9,334 nt of DNA from positions 1-9,334 of the forward strand of contig JAITKM010000048.1 of the NCBI GenBank assembly GCA_031278395.1, read 5' to 3'. The position numbers and the translations under genes are program-made. The stretch is from Deltaproteobacteria bacterium. GTDB lineage: Bacteria; Bdellovibrionota_C; UBA2361; SZUA-149; JAITKM01. The notes under the pieces were generated by a model. It was not told the DNA's origin. It saw only the letters and a list, made by a program, of their open reading frames with translations, and made no database searches. Within the stretch, counting starts at the first letter, position 1. Each line of letters opens with the position of its first letter. Shown here piece after piece: positions 1-5,748 of this stretch.

Positions 1-1
1 A

Positions 2-66
2 CTATTTTTAATAGGTTTTTATCTATAAAAAGTTACCAAAAGCCACCAAAAGAACCCTGCACCAGA
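2..66. repeat. Diverged direct repeat, copy 1
   Basis: The segment from CTATTTTT through AGAACCCTGCACCAGA matches 313-367 with a few substitutions and about 8-10 bases of indel. The best block is the TAGGTTTTTATCTA stretch at 12-25. This copy spans the 3' end of the small minus-strand frame at 33-197. Confidence 0.7.
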
Positions 67-197
67 AAAAAAACCAGAAAAAAAACTAATAAACAAAGTA
101 ACCCCATACCAGCGAACTCCAGCGAATCAATTAATAACTTAGACGATATGTTAAGCTTTCCATCAATTTTTTTTTGACCATTATTATTTTGGCTCAT
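33..197 (-). CDS. Candidate small single-helix membrane protein (54 aa)
   Basis: An ATG at 197-195 on the minus strand opens 54 codons ending at TAA (35-33). The first 28 or so residues are hydrophilic and rich in Asn, Gln, Lys and Ser. Residues 29-46 are almost purely hydrophobic (FAGMGLLCLLVFFLVFF and on), followed by a short Gly/Phe/Trp tail, which is the layout of a single-pass inner-membrane peptide. There is no clear Shine-Dalgarno sequence directly upstream, and an in-frame stop lies a few codons before the ATG. I recognise no family. The A/T-tract-rich DNA could give such a frame by chance. The ordered hydrophilic-then-hydrophobic layout, and partial recurrence of the frame at 3256-3303, argue mildly for a real gene. 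Small membrane proteins of this kind include type I toxins and regulatory peptides, but nothing here assigns a role. Confidence 0.38.
   Translation of the reverse strand: MSQNNNGQKKIDGKLNISSKLLIDSLEFAGMGLLCLLVFFLVFFLVQGSFGGFW
95..117. repeat. Dispersed 23-bp repeat, copy 1
   Basis: Positions 95-117 match 3282-3304 at 22 of 23 bases (C113 versus T3300). On the minus strand this copy encodes FAGMGLL inside the small membrane peptide at 33-197. The second copy preserves the same frame as FTGMGLL. Confidence 0.75.
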
Positions 198-312
198 TAG
201 AAAACAACTATCTTCAAAATTTCAAAATCGTTTCATACAGAGATAGTCGTAATATGAGGGATGGACTAGAATGAATGAGAATTAAAATTTAATATTCCTA
301 TCTAAAATTGTC

Positions 313-367
313 CTATTTTTGATAGGTTTTTATCTACAAAAAACTACAAAAAGAACCCTACACCAGA
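313..367. repeat. Diverged direct repeat, copy 2
   Basis: This is the partner of the repeat at 2-66. Read on the minus strand in the frame of the 33-197 gene, it has CTG GTG TAG where copy 1 has CTG GTG CAG, so the equivalent frame is interrupted. It also contains a small inverted repeat, CCTAT (312-316) with ATAGG (322-326). It runs directly into the tandem repeats at 361. Confidence 0.7.
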
Positions 368-439
368 TAAATACAAATGAATGCACCAGATAAATACAAA
401 TGAATGAGCGGCACACCAGATAAATACAAATGAGCGGCA
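361..439. repeat. Three-copy tandem repeat of a 20-bp unit
   Basis: The unit CACCAGATAAATACAAATGA occurs without mismatch at 361-380, 384-403 and 414-433. Spacers are ATG after copy 1 and ATGAGCGGCA after copy 2. GCGGCA, or part of the longer ATGAGCGGCA, follows copies 2 and 3. Unit starts are 23 and 30 bp apart, so this is neither a fixed-period microsatellite nor a CRISPR array, whose spacers would be long and unique. Perfect identity suggests recent slippage or amplification. It ends 15 bp before the ORF at 455. Confidence 0.85.
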
Positions 440-454
440 AGATAATTAGTTTTT

Positions 455-688
455 ATGGTGTTGATGGTTGTGGTTGGACAAACGGTGATTATTGATTCTG
501 ACCCGTATTTGAAGCAGCTAGTTTGGGAAACTTTAAATCTATCTGAAGTTGATGCTTATAATTATATTTCTAATTTTGATAATCGTTTAATTGCAAAGGT
601 TGGTTTTGTAGCACCGTATACTGTAATCGGAATTAACTTGAGTAAGAGTTTTTTAGGTGATTTGTTAGAACGTATACAATTTTATTAA
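455..688 (+). CDS. Hypothetical protein, 77 aa, unknown function
   Basis: The reading frame starts at ATG 455, with an in-frame stop just upstream at 443-445 and an alternative ATG at 464. It encodes 77 residues with a hydrophobic start (MVLMVVVGQTVIID) and an otherwise soluble, mixed composition. I recognise no domain. There is no convincing ribosome binding site, and the gene starts just after a tandem-repeat tract, so it may be the surviving 3' part of a larger gene. Base composition resembles the neighbouring genes, which mildly supports coding. A chance ORF or gene fragment remains possible. Confidence 0.35.
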   Translation: MVLMVVVGQTVIIDSDPYLKQLVWETLNLSEVDAYNYISNFDNRLIAKVGFVAPYTVIGINLSKSFLGDLLERIQFY

Positions 689-813
689 ATTTATATTTAT
701 ATTACGAGAATAAGAATATTAAATTTAATATAAGAAATTTAGATCAGAATATATTTAGGTTTAAGAGGTGTCTTATAGAGATATTTGGCATTAATAAAAA
801 ATTTGAAGAAATA

Positions 814-909
814 ACCGCTTATATTATGTTGCTACGGCAATAATCGGCAAAGCCGAGACAGAGTTGAAAATCCTTGAAATTCAACCCTGTGAGGCGGTAA
901 AGTTTTTTT
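814..909 (+). ncRNA. Candidate structured RNA ending in a T-run
   Basis: On the plus strand ACCGC (814-818) can pair with GCGGT (894-898) and close a multibranch structure. Inside are a hairpin TCGGC-AAA-GCCGA (844-856) and a longer stem-loop. The latter pairs ACAG (858-861) with CTGT (887-890) and GTTGAA (863-868) with TTCAAC (880-885). A run of seven T (903-909) lies five bases after the closing helix, as in an intrinsic terminator. The segment is locally richer in G and C than the surrounding AT-rich DNA and lies between genes. It matches no riboswitch or RNA family I know. No plus-strand gene follows, because the next gene is antisense, so a stand-alone small RNA fits better than a cis-acting leader. 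Confidence 0.35.
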
Positions 910-936
910 AATCGATACTGATAGTTTCGATTAAAA
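906..936. repeat. Inverted repeat downstream of the 963-1646 gene
   Basis: TTTTAATCGA (906-915) pairs with TCGATTAAAA (927-936). One mismatch and three further pairs lie inside, around a GAT loop. It lies 26 bases beyond the stop of the minus-strand lipoprotein gene and could be its terminator. However, the minus-strand side runs into A residues rather than a T-tract. Its plus-strand 5' arm begins in the T-run that ends the candidate RNA at 814-909. Confidence 0.4.
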
Positions 937-962
937 TAAGGTTGTTTCGGTGGAATTAGGAT

Positions 963-1646
963 TTACTTTTTATAAACAATATTTTGAACTGCACACTCGG
1001 CAGCCAGGGTAATACGTTCGTTAAAATAAAAGACGGCTTGGTTACTTTTAAGAATGTTTTTATTTTTTTTATTTCGTTCCACATCTTGAACCATAATTTC
1101 TCCATTCCAAAGGGTTATTTCACTCTCCAGATCAATAATTTTTAACATTAGGTAAAGCTCTGAATCATTGGTAATTGGATTAAGTTGTCCCGCTATCAAT
1201 GTATTATACCCTAAACGTTTGGCAAGGCTAATAGCTCGGTAATTACCATATTCAAAATCATGTTTTCTATCTGCTAAAGTTAAATTTTCGGTTGAAAGTA
1301 ATTCAAAAACCCCACTTGGGCTGTATTTTAAAAAATATTCTTTAAATCTATTAGCGATATAATTTCCGTAGTCTTTTCTAGCTGTGGCAATACTAGTAAA
1401 ATTCTCCGGAACATTAAAGGCAACAATAGCAACTCTAGTTAAAAGTTCTTGATTAGCGCGATTTTGTAGATAATTAATAAAATTTTTATCTATTTGAAAT
1501 GAAGTCTTACAAATAATTGGCTCATCTGGCGTAGAACCAAAGAGACTTTCCTTAATATCTTGGGCTGCTTCTTTGGTTTGGCTACAAGCAACTAAGAACA
1601 GTAGAGTAACAGTTAACTTCGTAATATATAGTATTTTTTTATTCAT
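963..1646 (-). CDS. FlgO/CsgG-fold-like lipoprotein (227 aa)
   Basis: The protein opens with a lipoprotein signal peptide: Lys-rich start, hydrophobic core, and lipobox L18-V19-A20-C21. It should be lipidated at Cys21 and anchored in the outer or inner membrane facing the periplasm. Residues 71-182 follow the strand-helix pattern of the CsgG/FlgO family: VAIVAF (72-77), a helix starting GNYIANRF (94-101), FELLSTENL, then LGYNTLIAGQL (145-155), and a final strand pair (about 164-180) ending TLWNGEI. FlgO-type proteins are tied to flagellar outer-membrane structures, and CsgG-type proteins to export or envelope assembly. A specific role cannot be assigned. The start is supported by AAGGA (1658-1654 on the minus strand) eight bases before the ATG. 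It is divergent from flgO across 109 bp and shares its fold order, so the two may be distant paralogues. Confidence 0.75.
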   Translation of the reverse strand: MNKKILYITKLTVTLLFLVACSQTKEAAQDIKESLFGSTPDEPIICKTSFQIDKNFINYLQNRANQELLTRVAIVAFNVPENFTSIATARKDYGNYIANRFKEYFLKYSPSGVFELLSTENLTLADRKHDFEYGNYRAISLAKRLGYNTLIAGQLNPITNDSELYLMLKIIDLESEITLWNGEIMVQDVERNKKNKNILKSNQAVFYFNERITLAAECAVQNIVYKK

Positions 1647-1695
1647 AAATTAATCCTTGTCTAAAATCCTAGTTATTTGCTAAATGCCCCAATTA

Positions 1696-1716
1696 TTATT
1701 TGATTGGATCAAATAA
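1696..1716. promoter_or_regulatory. Perfect palindrome in a divergent control region
   Basis: TTATTTGAT (1696-1704) and ATCAAATAA (1708-1716) are perfect inverted arms around TGG. The site sits in the 109-bp gap between two divergent FlgO-like genes, which is a typical location for a dimeric repressor or activator site. It overlaps a candidate flgO -35 element (TTGGAT, 1704-1709), with TATTAT (1728-1733) at 18-bp spacing. A binding protein there would cover the promoter. The assignment rests on symmetry and position only. Confidence 0.45.
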
Positions 1717-1755
1717 CAACTTAGTTTTATTATTTACCAATTTATCTGCCTAACA

Positions 1756-2442
1756 ATGAAAAAAATCTTATTCTGTTTATTTATTATTTTTATTTGCCTC
1801 AGTTGCAGTTACAGCAAAAGATACGGCAACCTTGAGCCGGACTGGACGTCGGGAAACGATACACCAGTTGGACGTTTTAAGACAACATATTTAGCTGAAC
1901 AGATACATAATTTTTTCAGAGGTAGCTATTCCGTGTCACTTGCTGTAACAACTTTTGTAGATATTGACAATCTGGATTCTACATCCTCTTTTGGTAGGAT
2001 AATGTCTGAGCAGTTGGTTTCAGAGTTAGCCATGAAAGGTTATACAGTATTAGAGATTAGACAGGCTGATGCTTTACAAATTGTTAAAGGTGAAGGCGAA
2101 TTTGCTTTATCTCGTAAGCTAGATAAACTTCAAAAGCAGTATAATCTAGGAGGAATAGTTGTCGGGACATATGCAGTATCATCTAAAAGAGTTTATCTAA
2201 ACGTGAGAATTTTAGACCCACGTAACTCAAAAATTCTTTCTGTGGCTTCGGCAGAACTTGAACATACCACAGAAATTCAAGAACTGCTGAGCAAGCAAAC
2301 GAATAACGATAATCAATTAACTAGCTCTAGGTTACGCAATATGACTTTAGAACGACTTCCATATTCTGAGCTAAATACCCCAAAGGCAGCAGATCCTCAG
2401 CCATTGAAAATTAATCCAATGCTACCGAAACAACAGCATTAG
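1756..2442 (+). CDS. flgO: FlgO family flagellar outer-membrane-type lipoprotein
   Basis: This 228-aa protein has an N-terminal signal (residues 1-16) ending in C14-L15-S16-C17. That is lipobox-like, although Cys replaces the usual Leu at -3. The body matches the FlgO domain pattern: SLAVTTFVDIDNL (61-73), a helix SFGRIMSEQLVSELAMKGY (78-96), VLEIR, then NLGGIVVGTYAV (130-141) and RVYLNVRILDP (145-155). In Vibrio, FlgO is an outer-membrane protein needed for normal flagellar stability and motility, acting with FlgP and FlgT. Partners are not visible here. The C-terminal 50 residues are polar and Pro/Gln-rich, probably disordered. No good Shine-Dalgarno precedes the ATG. The gene is divergent from the related lipoprotein gene at 963-1646 and converges on the gene at 2598-3143. 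Its neighbourhood with che genes supports a motility role. Confidence 0.8.
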   Translation: MKKILFCLFIIFICLSCSYSKRYGNLEPDWTSGNDTPVGRFKTTYLAEQIHNFFRGSYSVSLAVTTFVDIDNLDSTSSFGRIMSEQLVSELAMKGYTVLEIRQADALQIVKGEGEFALSRKLDKLQKQYNLGGIVVGTYAVSSKRVYLNVRILDPRNSKILSVASAELEHTTEIQELLSKQTNNDNQLTSSRLRNMTLERLPYSELNTPKAADPQPLKINPMLPKQQH

Positions 2443-2503
2443 ACTTGCTAAATGCCCTTTTTACAGAAAGGCTCTTAAAAATTGAAAGTCTAGAGAAAAG
2501 CCA

Positions 2504-2538
2504 CGAAAAATTGCAAAAGTTTAATTTTGCATTTTTCG
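2504..2538. terminator. Bidirectional terminator between convergent genes
   Basis: The stem pairs GCAAAA (2513-2518) with TTTTGC (2525-2530) around the loop GTTTAA. It continues through T2512-A2531 and five A-T pairs to CG (2504-2505) with CG (2537-2538); T2511 bulges. The A/T tracts on both arms give a usable T-run in both directions. It sits 62 bp after flgO and 60 bp beyond the stop of the minus-strand gene at 2598, exactly where convergent genes need one. Confidence 0.75.
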
Positions 2539-2597
2539 CGACTTGGTTTTGAATTTACTTTTAATGTTTTCTTAAAAGCATTGGTAGTTTTTGTTGC

Positions 2598-3143
2598 TTA
2601 TTTCTCAACGCCGATTTTATCTAAAACCGAATCGCTAAGATTATCAATATAATCAGTAGCTGTAGAAGTAAGTCCATTGGCAATGCCTTCGAGATTGTTT
2701 GTAACACTGTTGGTTAAGGCGCTAGCCAGAGATTGTAAAAAGTCCTTTCCTTTATCAACGACGCCTTCAAGCATCTTGCTAATGTTAGTGAGCGCTGTGC
2801 CAATTGCTGGATAGACAAACTGCACAGCAGAGCTGACAACTTGAGCGACTTTTGCAAATCCGCTAGCTATCTTACCAAATAACCCTTTTTTCTTCTTCTT
2901 AGGAGCTTCAGTTTTAACCTCTGTAGTTGAAGTTGCGATTGTGCCTTCGTTAGTAACATTGCCTTCTTCGTCGACTTTCTGATTTGCATAAAAATCAGCA
3001 ATCATATTAGCCAGACTAGATGTAGAACTACTTGAAGTATTATTAGTAGTCGTTGGACTAGCTGTGTTTGCAACATCATCTAAACTACTTAACATACCAA
3101 GTAATGCTGAACTTGAATTATTAATTTCTGTTATTTCAGTCAT
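2598..3143 (-). CDS. Ser/Thr/Asn-rich protein with polylysine and amphipathic segment
   Basis: No known family is recognised. The start is ATG 3143-3141, because GAAAGGA (3158-3152, minus strand) lies eight bases upstream; the frame could open earlier at a TTG at 3230 but without a ribosome binding site. The 181-aa product has no signal peptide and no cysteine. Residues 8-45 are low-complexity Ser/Thr/Asn. A short acidic part (57-80) precedes KKKKK (82-86). Residues 87-125 are hydrophobic to amphipathic, starting GLFGKIASGFAKV. Residues 126-181 look like amphipathic helices with regular Leu/Ile and Asn/Asp/Ser. A polar disordered N-terminus, absence of Cys and a central membrane-seeking segment resemble proteins exported by flagellar or type III secretion systems, and some pore-forming or membrane-binding proteins. 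This is inference from composition and the motility neighbourhood. It is transcribed away from cheY. Confidence 0.6.
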   Translation of the reverse strand: MTEITEINNSSSALLGMLSSLDDVANTASPTTTNNTSSSSTSSLANMIADFYANQKVDEEGNVTNEGTIATSTTEVKTEAPKKKKKGLFGKIASGFAKVAQVVSSAVQFVYPAIGTALTNISKMLEGVVDKGKDFLQSLASALTNSVTNNLEGIANGLTSTATDYIDNLSDSVLDKIGVEK

Positions 3144-3281
3144 AATATTAATCCTTTCAATTAGATTGTTATTAAAATGAACACGCAAATTGCCTGTTCG
3201 TTGCGCTTTATCGAATAAATTTTTGAACAATTTCGCTGAAAAACTGTGTAATTATTTATTTAATGCAGAAATAATATAGTA

Positions 3282-3304
3282 AAAGTAACCCCATACCAGT
3301 GAAC
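3282..3304. repeat. Dispersed 23-bp repeat, copy 2
   Basis: This matches 95-117 at 22 of 23 bases. It lies in the divergent gap between the minus-strand gene at 2598-3143 and cheY. Read on the minus strand it gives FTGMGLL followed by eight mostly hydrophobic residues and a stop at 3256. In-frame upstream are only Trp/Val/Phe codons after a stop at 3325-3327, and there is no start codon before the Met, so any second peptide gene here is decayed. Confidence 0.75.
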
Positions 3305-3324
3305 CACCACCAAACAAAAAAGTA

Positions 3325-3352
3325 TTAAGTTTTTTTTAAATATAAACGATTA
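3325..3352 (+). promoter_or_regulatory. Candidate sigma-28-like promoter for the che operon
   Basis: TTAAGTTT (3325-3332) matches 7 of 8 positions of the enteric FliA -35 (TAAAGTTT). AACGATTA (3345-3352) matches 5 of 8 positions of the -10 (GCCGATAA), including the CGAT core. The spacer is 12 rather than 11 bp. It lies about 60 bp before cheY, a sensible leader length. In AT-rich DNA such matches arise easily, so this is tentative. Confidence 0.35.
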
Positions 3353-3411
3353 GTTAAGATGTAAAAAATATATATTTTGAAGTTTTAATTCACCTGAGGA
3401 ATGCAAGAAAA

Positions 3412-3777
3412 ATGAAAGTACTAATTATTGATGATTCAAGAGCGGCAAGAATGGTAATTAGCCGGATTATGCAAAATATTGGATTTGAAACAATAGAAGC
3501 CGGAAACGGAAAAGAAGCTTTAGAAAAACTACACGCCACTCCTGAAATTTCTATCTGTATGGTCGACTGGAACATGCCTGTTATGAATGGTTATGAATTT
3601 ATTTGCGAAGTTCGCAAAGACCAAATTTATACAGATTTAAAACTTATGATGGTTACCACAGAAAATGAAGCTAGTCAGATTTTAAAGGCCTTAGCAGCGG
3701 GCGTAGATGAATATGTTATGAAACCGTTTACTGATGAAGTAATTATAGACAAACTGTCTTTTATGGGACTGGCTTAG
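3412..3777 (+). CDS. cheY: Chemotaxis response regulator CheY
   Basis: This is a single receiver domain of 121 aa with no output domain. Key residues are all present: D7-D8 acidic pocket for Mg2+, phospho-acceptor D52 in the motif DWNMP (identical to enteric CheY), switch threonine T82 (or T83), aromatic Y101 and conserved K104 in MKPF. Phosphorylated by CheA, CheY would leave the receptor complex and bind the flagellar switch to change rotation. TGAGGA (3395-3400) lies 11 bases before the ATG. It is the first of four chemotaxis genes on the plus strand, probably one transcription unit, preceded by a candidate sigma-28-like promoter. Stand-alone receiver proteins also serve other pathways, but the cheB, cheR and cheX neighbours make the chemotaxis role secure. 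Confidence 0.93.
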   Translation: MKVLIIDDSRAARMVISRIMQNIGFETIEAGNGKEALEKLHATPEISICMVDWNMPVMNGYEFICEVRKDQIYTDLKLMMVTTENEASQILKALAAGVDEYVMKPFTDEVIIDKLSFMGLA

Positions 3778-3843
3778 GACGAATTGCTACTAATAATATT
3801 CTTTTTATAACTTTTTTTAACACGGCAGAGTAATTTCAAATTT

Positions 3844-4908
3844 ATGAATAAAGTAAAAGTAATGATAGTTGATGACTCTAGCATCGTGCGTAAGATTCTG
3901 GGAGATATTATTACTGCTGATCCCAATCTCGAAGTCGTTGACAAAGTTTCAAATGGTAAAATTGCGTTAACTAAATTAACTATTTCTAAACCAGATATTA
4001 TTACCTTAGATATCGAAATGCCAGAATTAAATGGTTTGGAAACCCTCAAAGCTCTCAAGCAAATAGACCAGAAAACTAAAGTTATTATGTGCAGTAGTTT
4101 AACTAAAGCTTCTGCCAAAACTACTCTTGAGGCTTTGTCTTTAGGGGCTAATGATTTTATAACCAAACCAGAAGGCGGAGTCTCCCCAGCTGTCATTTTT
4201 GAAACACTCAAAAAAGAACTTATTCCGAAAATATATTCAGCCTGCGAGATTGTTAGAAACACTAGTTTTAAAACTCAACATGTTCTCAATCCTGCTTCAG
4301 TTCAAAATTATAGAGTTGATCTAGTAGTAATTGGAGTTTCAACTGGCGGACCCAGCGCATTAGAACATGTTATCCCTAAATTACCAGGTAACTTGGCAGT
4401 GCCAGTAATCGTTGTTCAACACATGCCTCCAGTTTTTACTAAATCTTTAGCAGAAAGACTTAATTCGTTATCCGCTTTAAAAGTTATGGAAGCTTTTGAC
4501 GGTCAAGAAATATTTGCTGGAGGAGTTTTTATTGCCCCCGGCGGCAAACATATTGTTTTAGATCGACTTAATTTAGCCACGACAGTAATTAGAACTAATG
4601 AAGACCCACCTGAAAATTCATGTCGTCCTGCGGTAGATGTCTTGTTTAGATCAGCTGCCACAACTTTTGGCAAAAATACTTTAGCTTTGGTTATGACTGG
4701 TATGGGATACGATGGCACTAAAGGTGGTAAGCAAATTGTCGATATAGGGGGACAGCTAATTATTCAAGATAAGGAAACTAGTGTCGTATGGGGTATGCCA
4801 GGGGCAATTGCTGAAGCTGGTTTTGCACAGGCAATTTTGCCCTTAGATAATATTGCGCAAGATATTTTAACAAGAGTCTATAAGTTTAGAAGTTTGAGAA
4901 GAGTGTAA
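3844..4908 (+). CDS. cheB: Chemotaxis protein-glutamate methylesterase CheB
   Basis: This 354-aa protein has the full two-domain layout. The N-terminal receiver (about 1-125) has D10-D11 and phospho-site D56 in LDIEMP, T87 after CSS, and K108. A linker (about 133-157) follows. The C-terminal methylesterase domain carries the catalytic triad Ser166 (GVSTGGPS), His193 (VQHMPP) and Asp291 (MTGMGYDG). It removes methyl groups from, and can deamidate, glutamyl side chains of chemoreceptors. Phosphorylation by CheA activates it, giving adaptation opposite to CheR. It follows cheY by 66 bp. That gap contains TTGCTA (3784-3789) and TATAAC (3806-3811) at 16-bp spacing, a possible second promoter. The ribosome binding site is weak. 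cheR follows after a 22-bp gap. Confidence 0.95.
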   Translation: MNKVKVMIVDDSSIVRKILGDIITADPNLEVVDKVSNGKIALTKLTISKPDIITLDIEMPELNGLETLKALKQIDQKTKVIMCSSLTKASAKTTLEALSLGANDFITKPEGGVSPAVIFETLKKELIPKIYSACEIVRNTSFKTQHVLNPASVQNYRVDLVVIGVSTGGPSALEHVIPKLPGNLAVPVIVVQHMPPVFTKSLAERLNSLSALKVMEAFDGQEIFAGGVFIAPGGKHIVLDRLNLATTVIRTNEDPPENSCRPAVDVLFRSAATTFGKNTLALVMTGMGYDGTKGGKQIVDIGGQLIIQDKETSVVWGMPGAIAEAGFAQAILPLDNIAQDILTRVYKFRSLRRV

Positions 4909-4930
4909 TGGTTATATACAATGAGTGTTT

Positions 4931-5740
4931 ATGAGTATTTCGCAACAGGAATTTAATAATTTTAAAAAATTAATTCAGGAAAAGTCTGCTATTGTATTAG
5001 ACCCAGGCAAAGAGTATCTGATTGAAAACCGATTAACGCCTTTAGCTAAGGAAGTAGGCTTGGACAGTTTGACCGAGTTATTTCAAAAGATTAAAAGTAA
5101 TACAGAGTTGCTGGCTAAAGTTGTGGATGCCATAACCACCAATGAAACTTTATTTTTTAGAGATCAACATCCTTTTGAAACCTTAAAAAAAATTATTTTG
5201 CCTAATTTAATTAAAGCTCGTGAGGATAAAAAAGAGTTAAATATTTGGAGTTCAGCATGTTCTGCAGGACAAGAGGCATATTCAATTGCAATCATCTTAA
5301 AAGAAAATTTTCCACAGCTGAGCAATTGGAAAGTCAAAATTCTTTGCACAGATATTTCTCATGCTATGCTAGAGCGAGTAAAGTCCGGAGTTTTTTCTCA
5401 ATTAGAAGTCAACCGCGGTATGCCCGTAACTCTTTTAGTCAAATATTTTAGACAAAAAGGAACGGATTGGGTAGTTAGCGATGCACTTAAAGAGATGCTG
5501 GAAGTTAGGTATCTTAACTTAGCAGCGGTTTGGCCTGCTTTATGCCAAATGGATCTGATCTTTCTGCGGAATGTTTTGATTTATTTTGATTTAAAAGCTA
5601 AAGAAGAAATTTTACAAAAAATACAAAAAAATTTATGTCCAGATGGATGTTTGTTTTTAGGCTCAACAGAAAGCATGTTGACTGTTAATTCGTCATTTAA
5701 AGCAGTCAAATATGATAGAACAGTAATATATACTAAATAA
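4931..5740 (+). CDS. cheR: Chemotaxis protein methyltransferase CheR
   Basis: The protein has about 269 aa. ATG 4931 is preferred; a GTG two codons earlier (4925) is an alternative, and neither has a strong ribosome binding site. The N-terminal helical part (1-83) ends in the CheR hallmark TTNETLFFRDQHPFE (69-83). The SAM-binding loop follows at about 105-119 (WSSACSAGQEAYS); the usual GEE is GQE here, a mild change. Near the C-terminus are the typical LIFLRNVLIYFD and LFLGSTESM motifs. The enzyme methylates glutamates of chemoreceptors using S-adenosylmethionine, opposing CheB. The linked cheB and cheX genes fit one adaptation module. No C-terminal TPR or fused domain is present, so it is a standard CheR. 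Confidence 0.94.
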   Translation: MSISQQEFNNFKKLIQEKSAIVLDPGKEYLIENRLTPLAKEVGLDSLTELFQKIKSNTELLAKVVDAITTNETLFFRDQHPFETLKKIILPNLIKAREDKKELNIWSSACSAGQEAYSIAIILKENFPQLSNWKVKILCTDISHAMLERVKSGVFSQLEVNRGMPVTLLVKYFRQKGTDWVVSDALKEMLEVRYLNLAAVWPALCQMDLIFLRNVLIYFDLKAKEEILQKIQKNLCPDGCLFLGSTESMLTVNSSFKAVKYDRTVIYTK

Positions 5741-5748
5741 ATTATTTT

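Larger units (their letters stand above)
1..454. other. Repeat-rich, mostly non-coding region
   Basis: This AT-rich stretch holds no gene longer than about 55 codons. It contains two diverged copies of one sequence (2-66 and 313-367), three copies of a 20-bp unit (361-433), one copy of a dispersed 23-bp repeat (95-117) and a short minus-strand reading frame (33-197). The middle part, about 200-310, shows no recognisable feature. No transposase remnant or terminal inverted repeats are visible, so the duplications look like local sequence decay or amplification rather than an insertion sequence. Confidence 0.6.

Noticed and set aside
361-439. CRISPR array
   Set aside because: The spacers are 3 and 10 bases with shared sequence and there are no cas genes, so it is a simple tandem repeat.
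1-454. Insertion sequence or prophage attachment site
   Set aside because: No transposase, integrase, terminal inverted repeats or tRNA gene is visible, only diverged direct repeats.
814-909. Cyclic-di-GMP riboswitch, prompted by GGCAAAGCC
   Set aside because: The other conserved blocks of that aptamer (the GGCAAACC region, tetraloop receptor and its helix arrangement) are absent, and no plus-strand gene follows.
1677-2457. Identical 13-mers TTGCTAAATGCCC at 1677-1689 and 2445-2457 flanking flgO
   Set aside because: This could suggest a mobile cassette. However, one 13-base coincidence is expected by chance in an AT-rich window of this size, and no other element features are present.
3144-3230. 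Upstream extension of the 2598-3143 gene to a TTG start
   Set aside because: No ribosome binding site precedes the TTG, while the internal ATG at 3143 has a good GAAAGGA at ideal spacing.
3401-3415. Mini-cistron ATG-CAA-GAA-AAA-TGA overlapping the cheY start codon
   Set aside because: The purine-rich TGAGGA ends directly at this ATG, leaving no spacing for initiation. It is properly placed for cheY instead.
3774-4262. A 162-codon minus-strand open frame
   Set aside because: It is antisense to the start of cheB, whose domains and motifs are unambiguous. The product has no recognisable feature, so it is a shadow frame.
4503-4718. A 71-codon minus-strand open frame
   Set aside because: It lies fully opposite the CheB catalytic domain and is a shadow of it.
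5245-5451. A 68-codon plus-strand frame
   Set aside because: It is an out-of-frame shadow inside cheR, overlapping the SAM-binding region that is clearly coding in the other frame.
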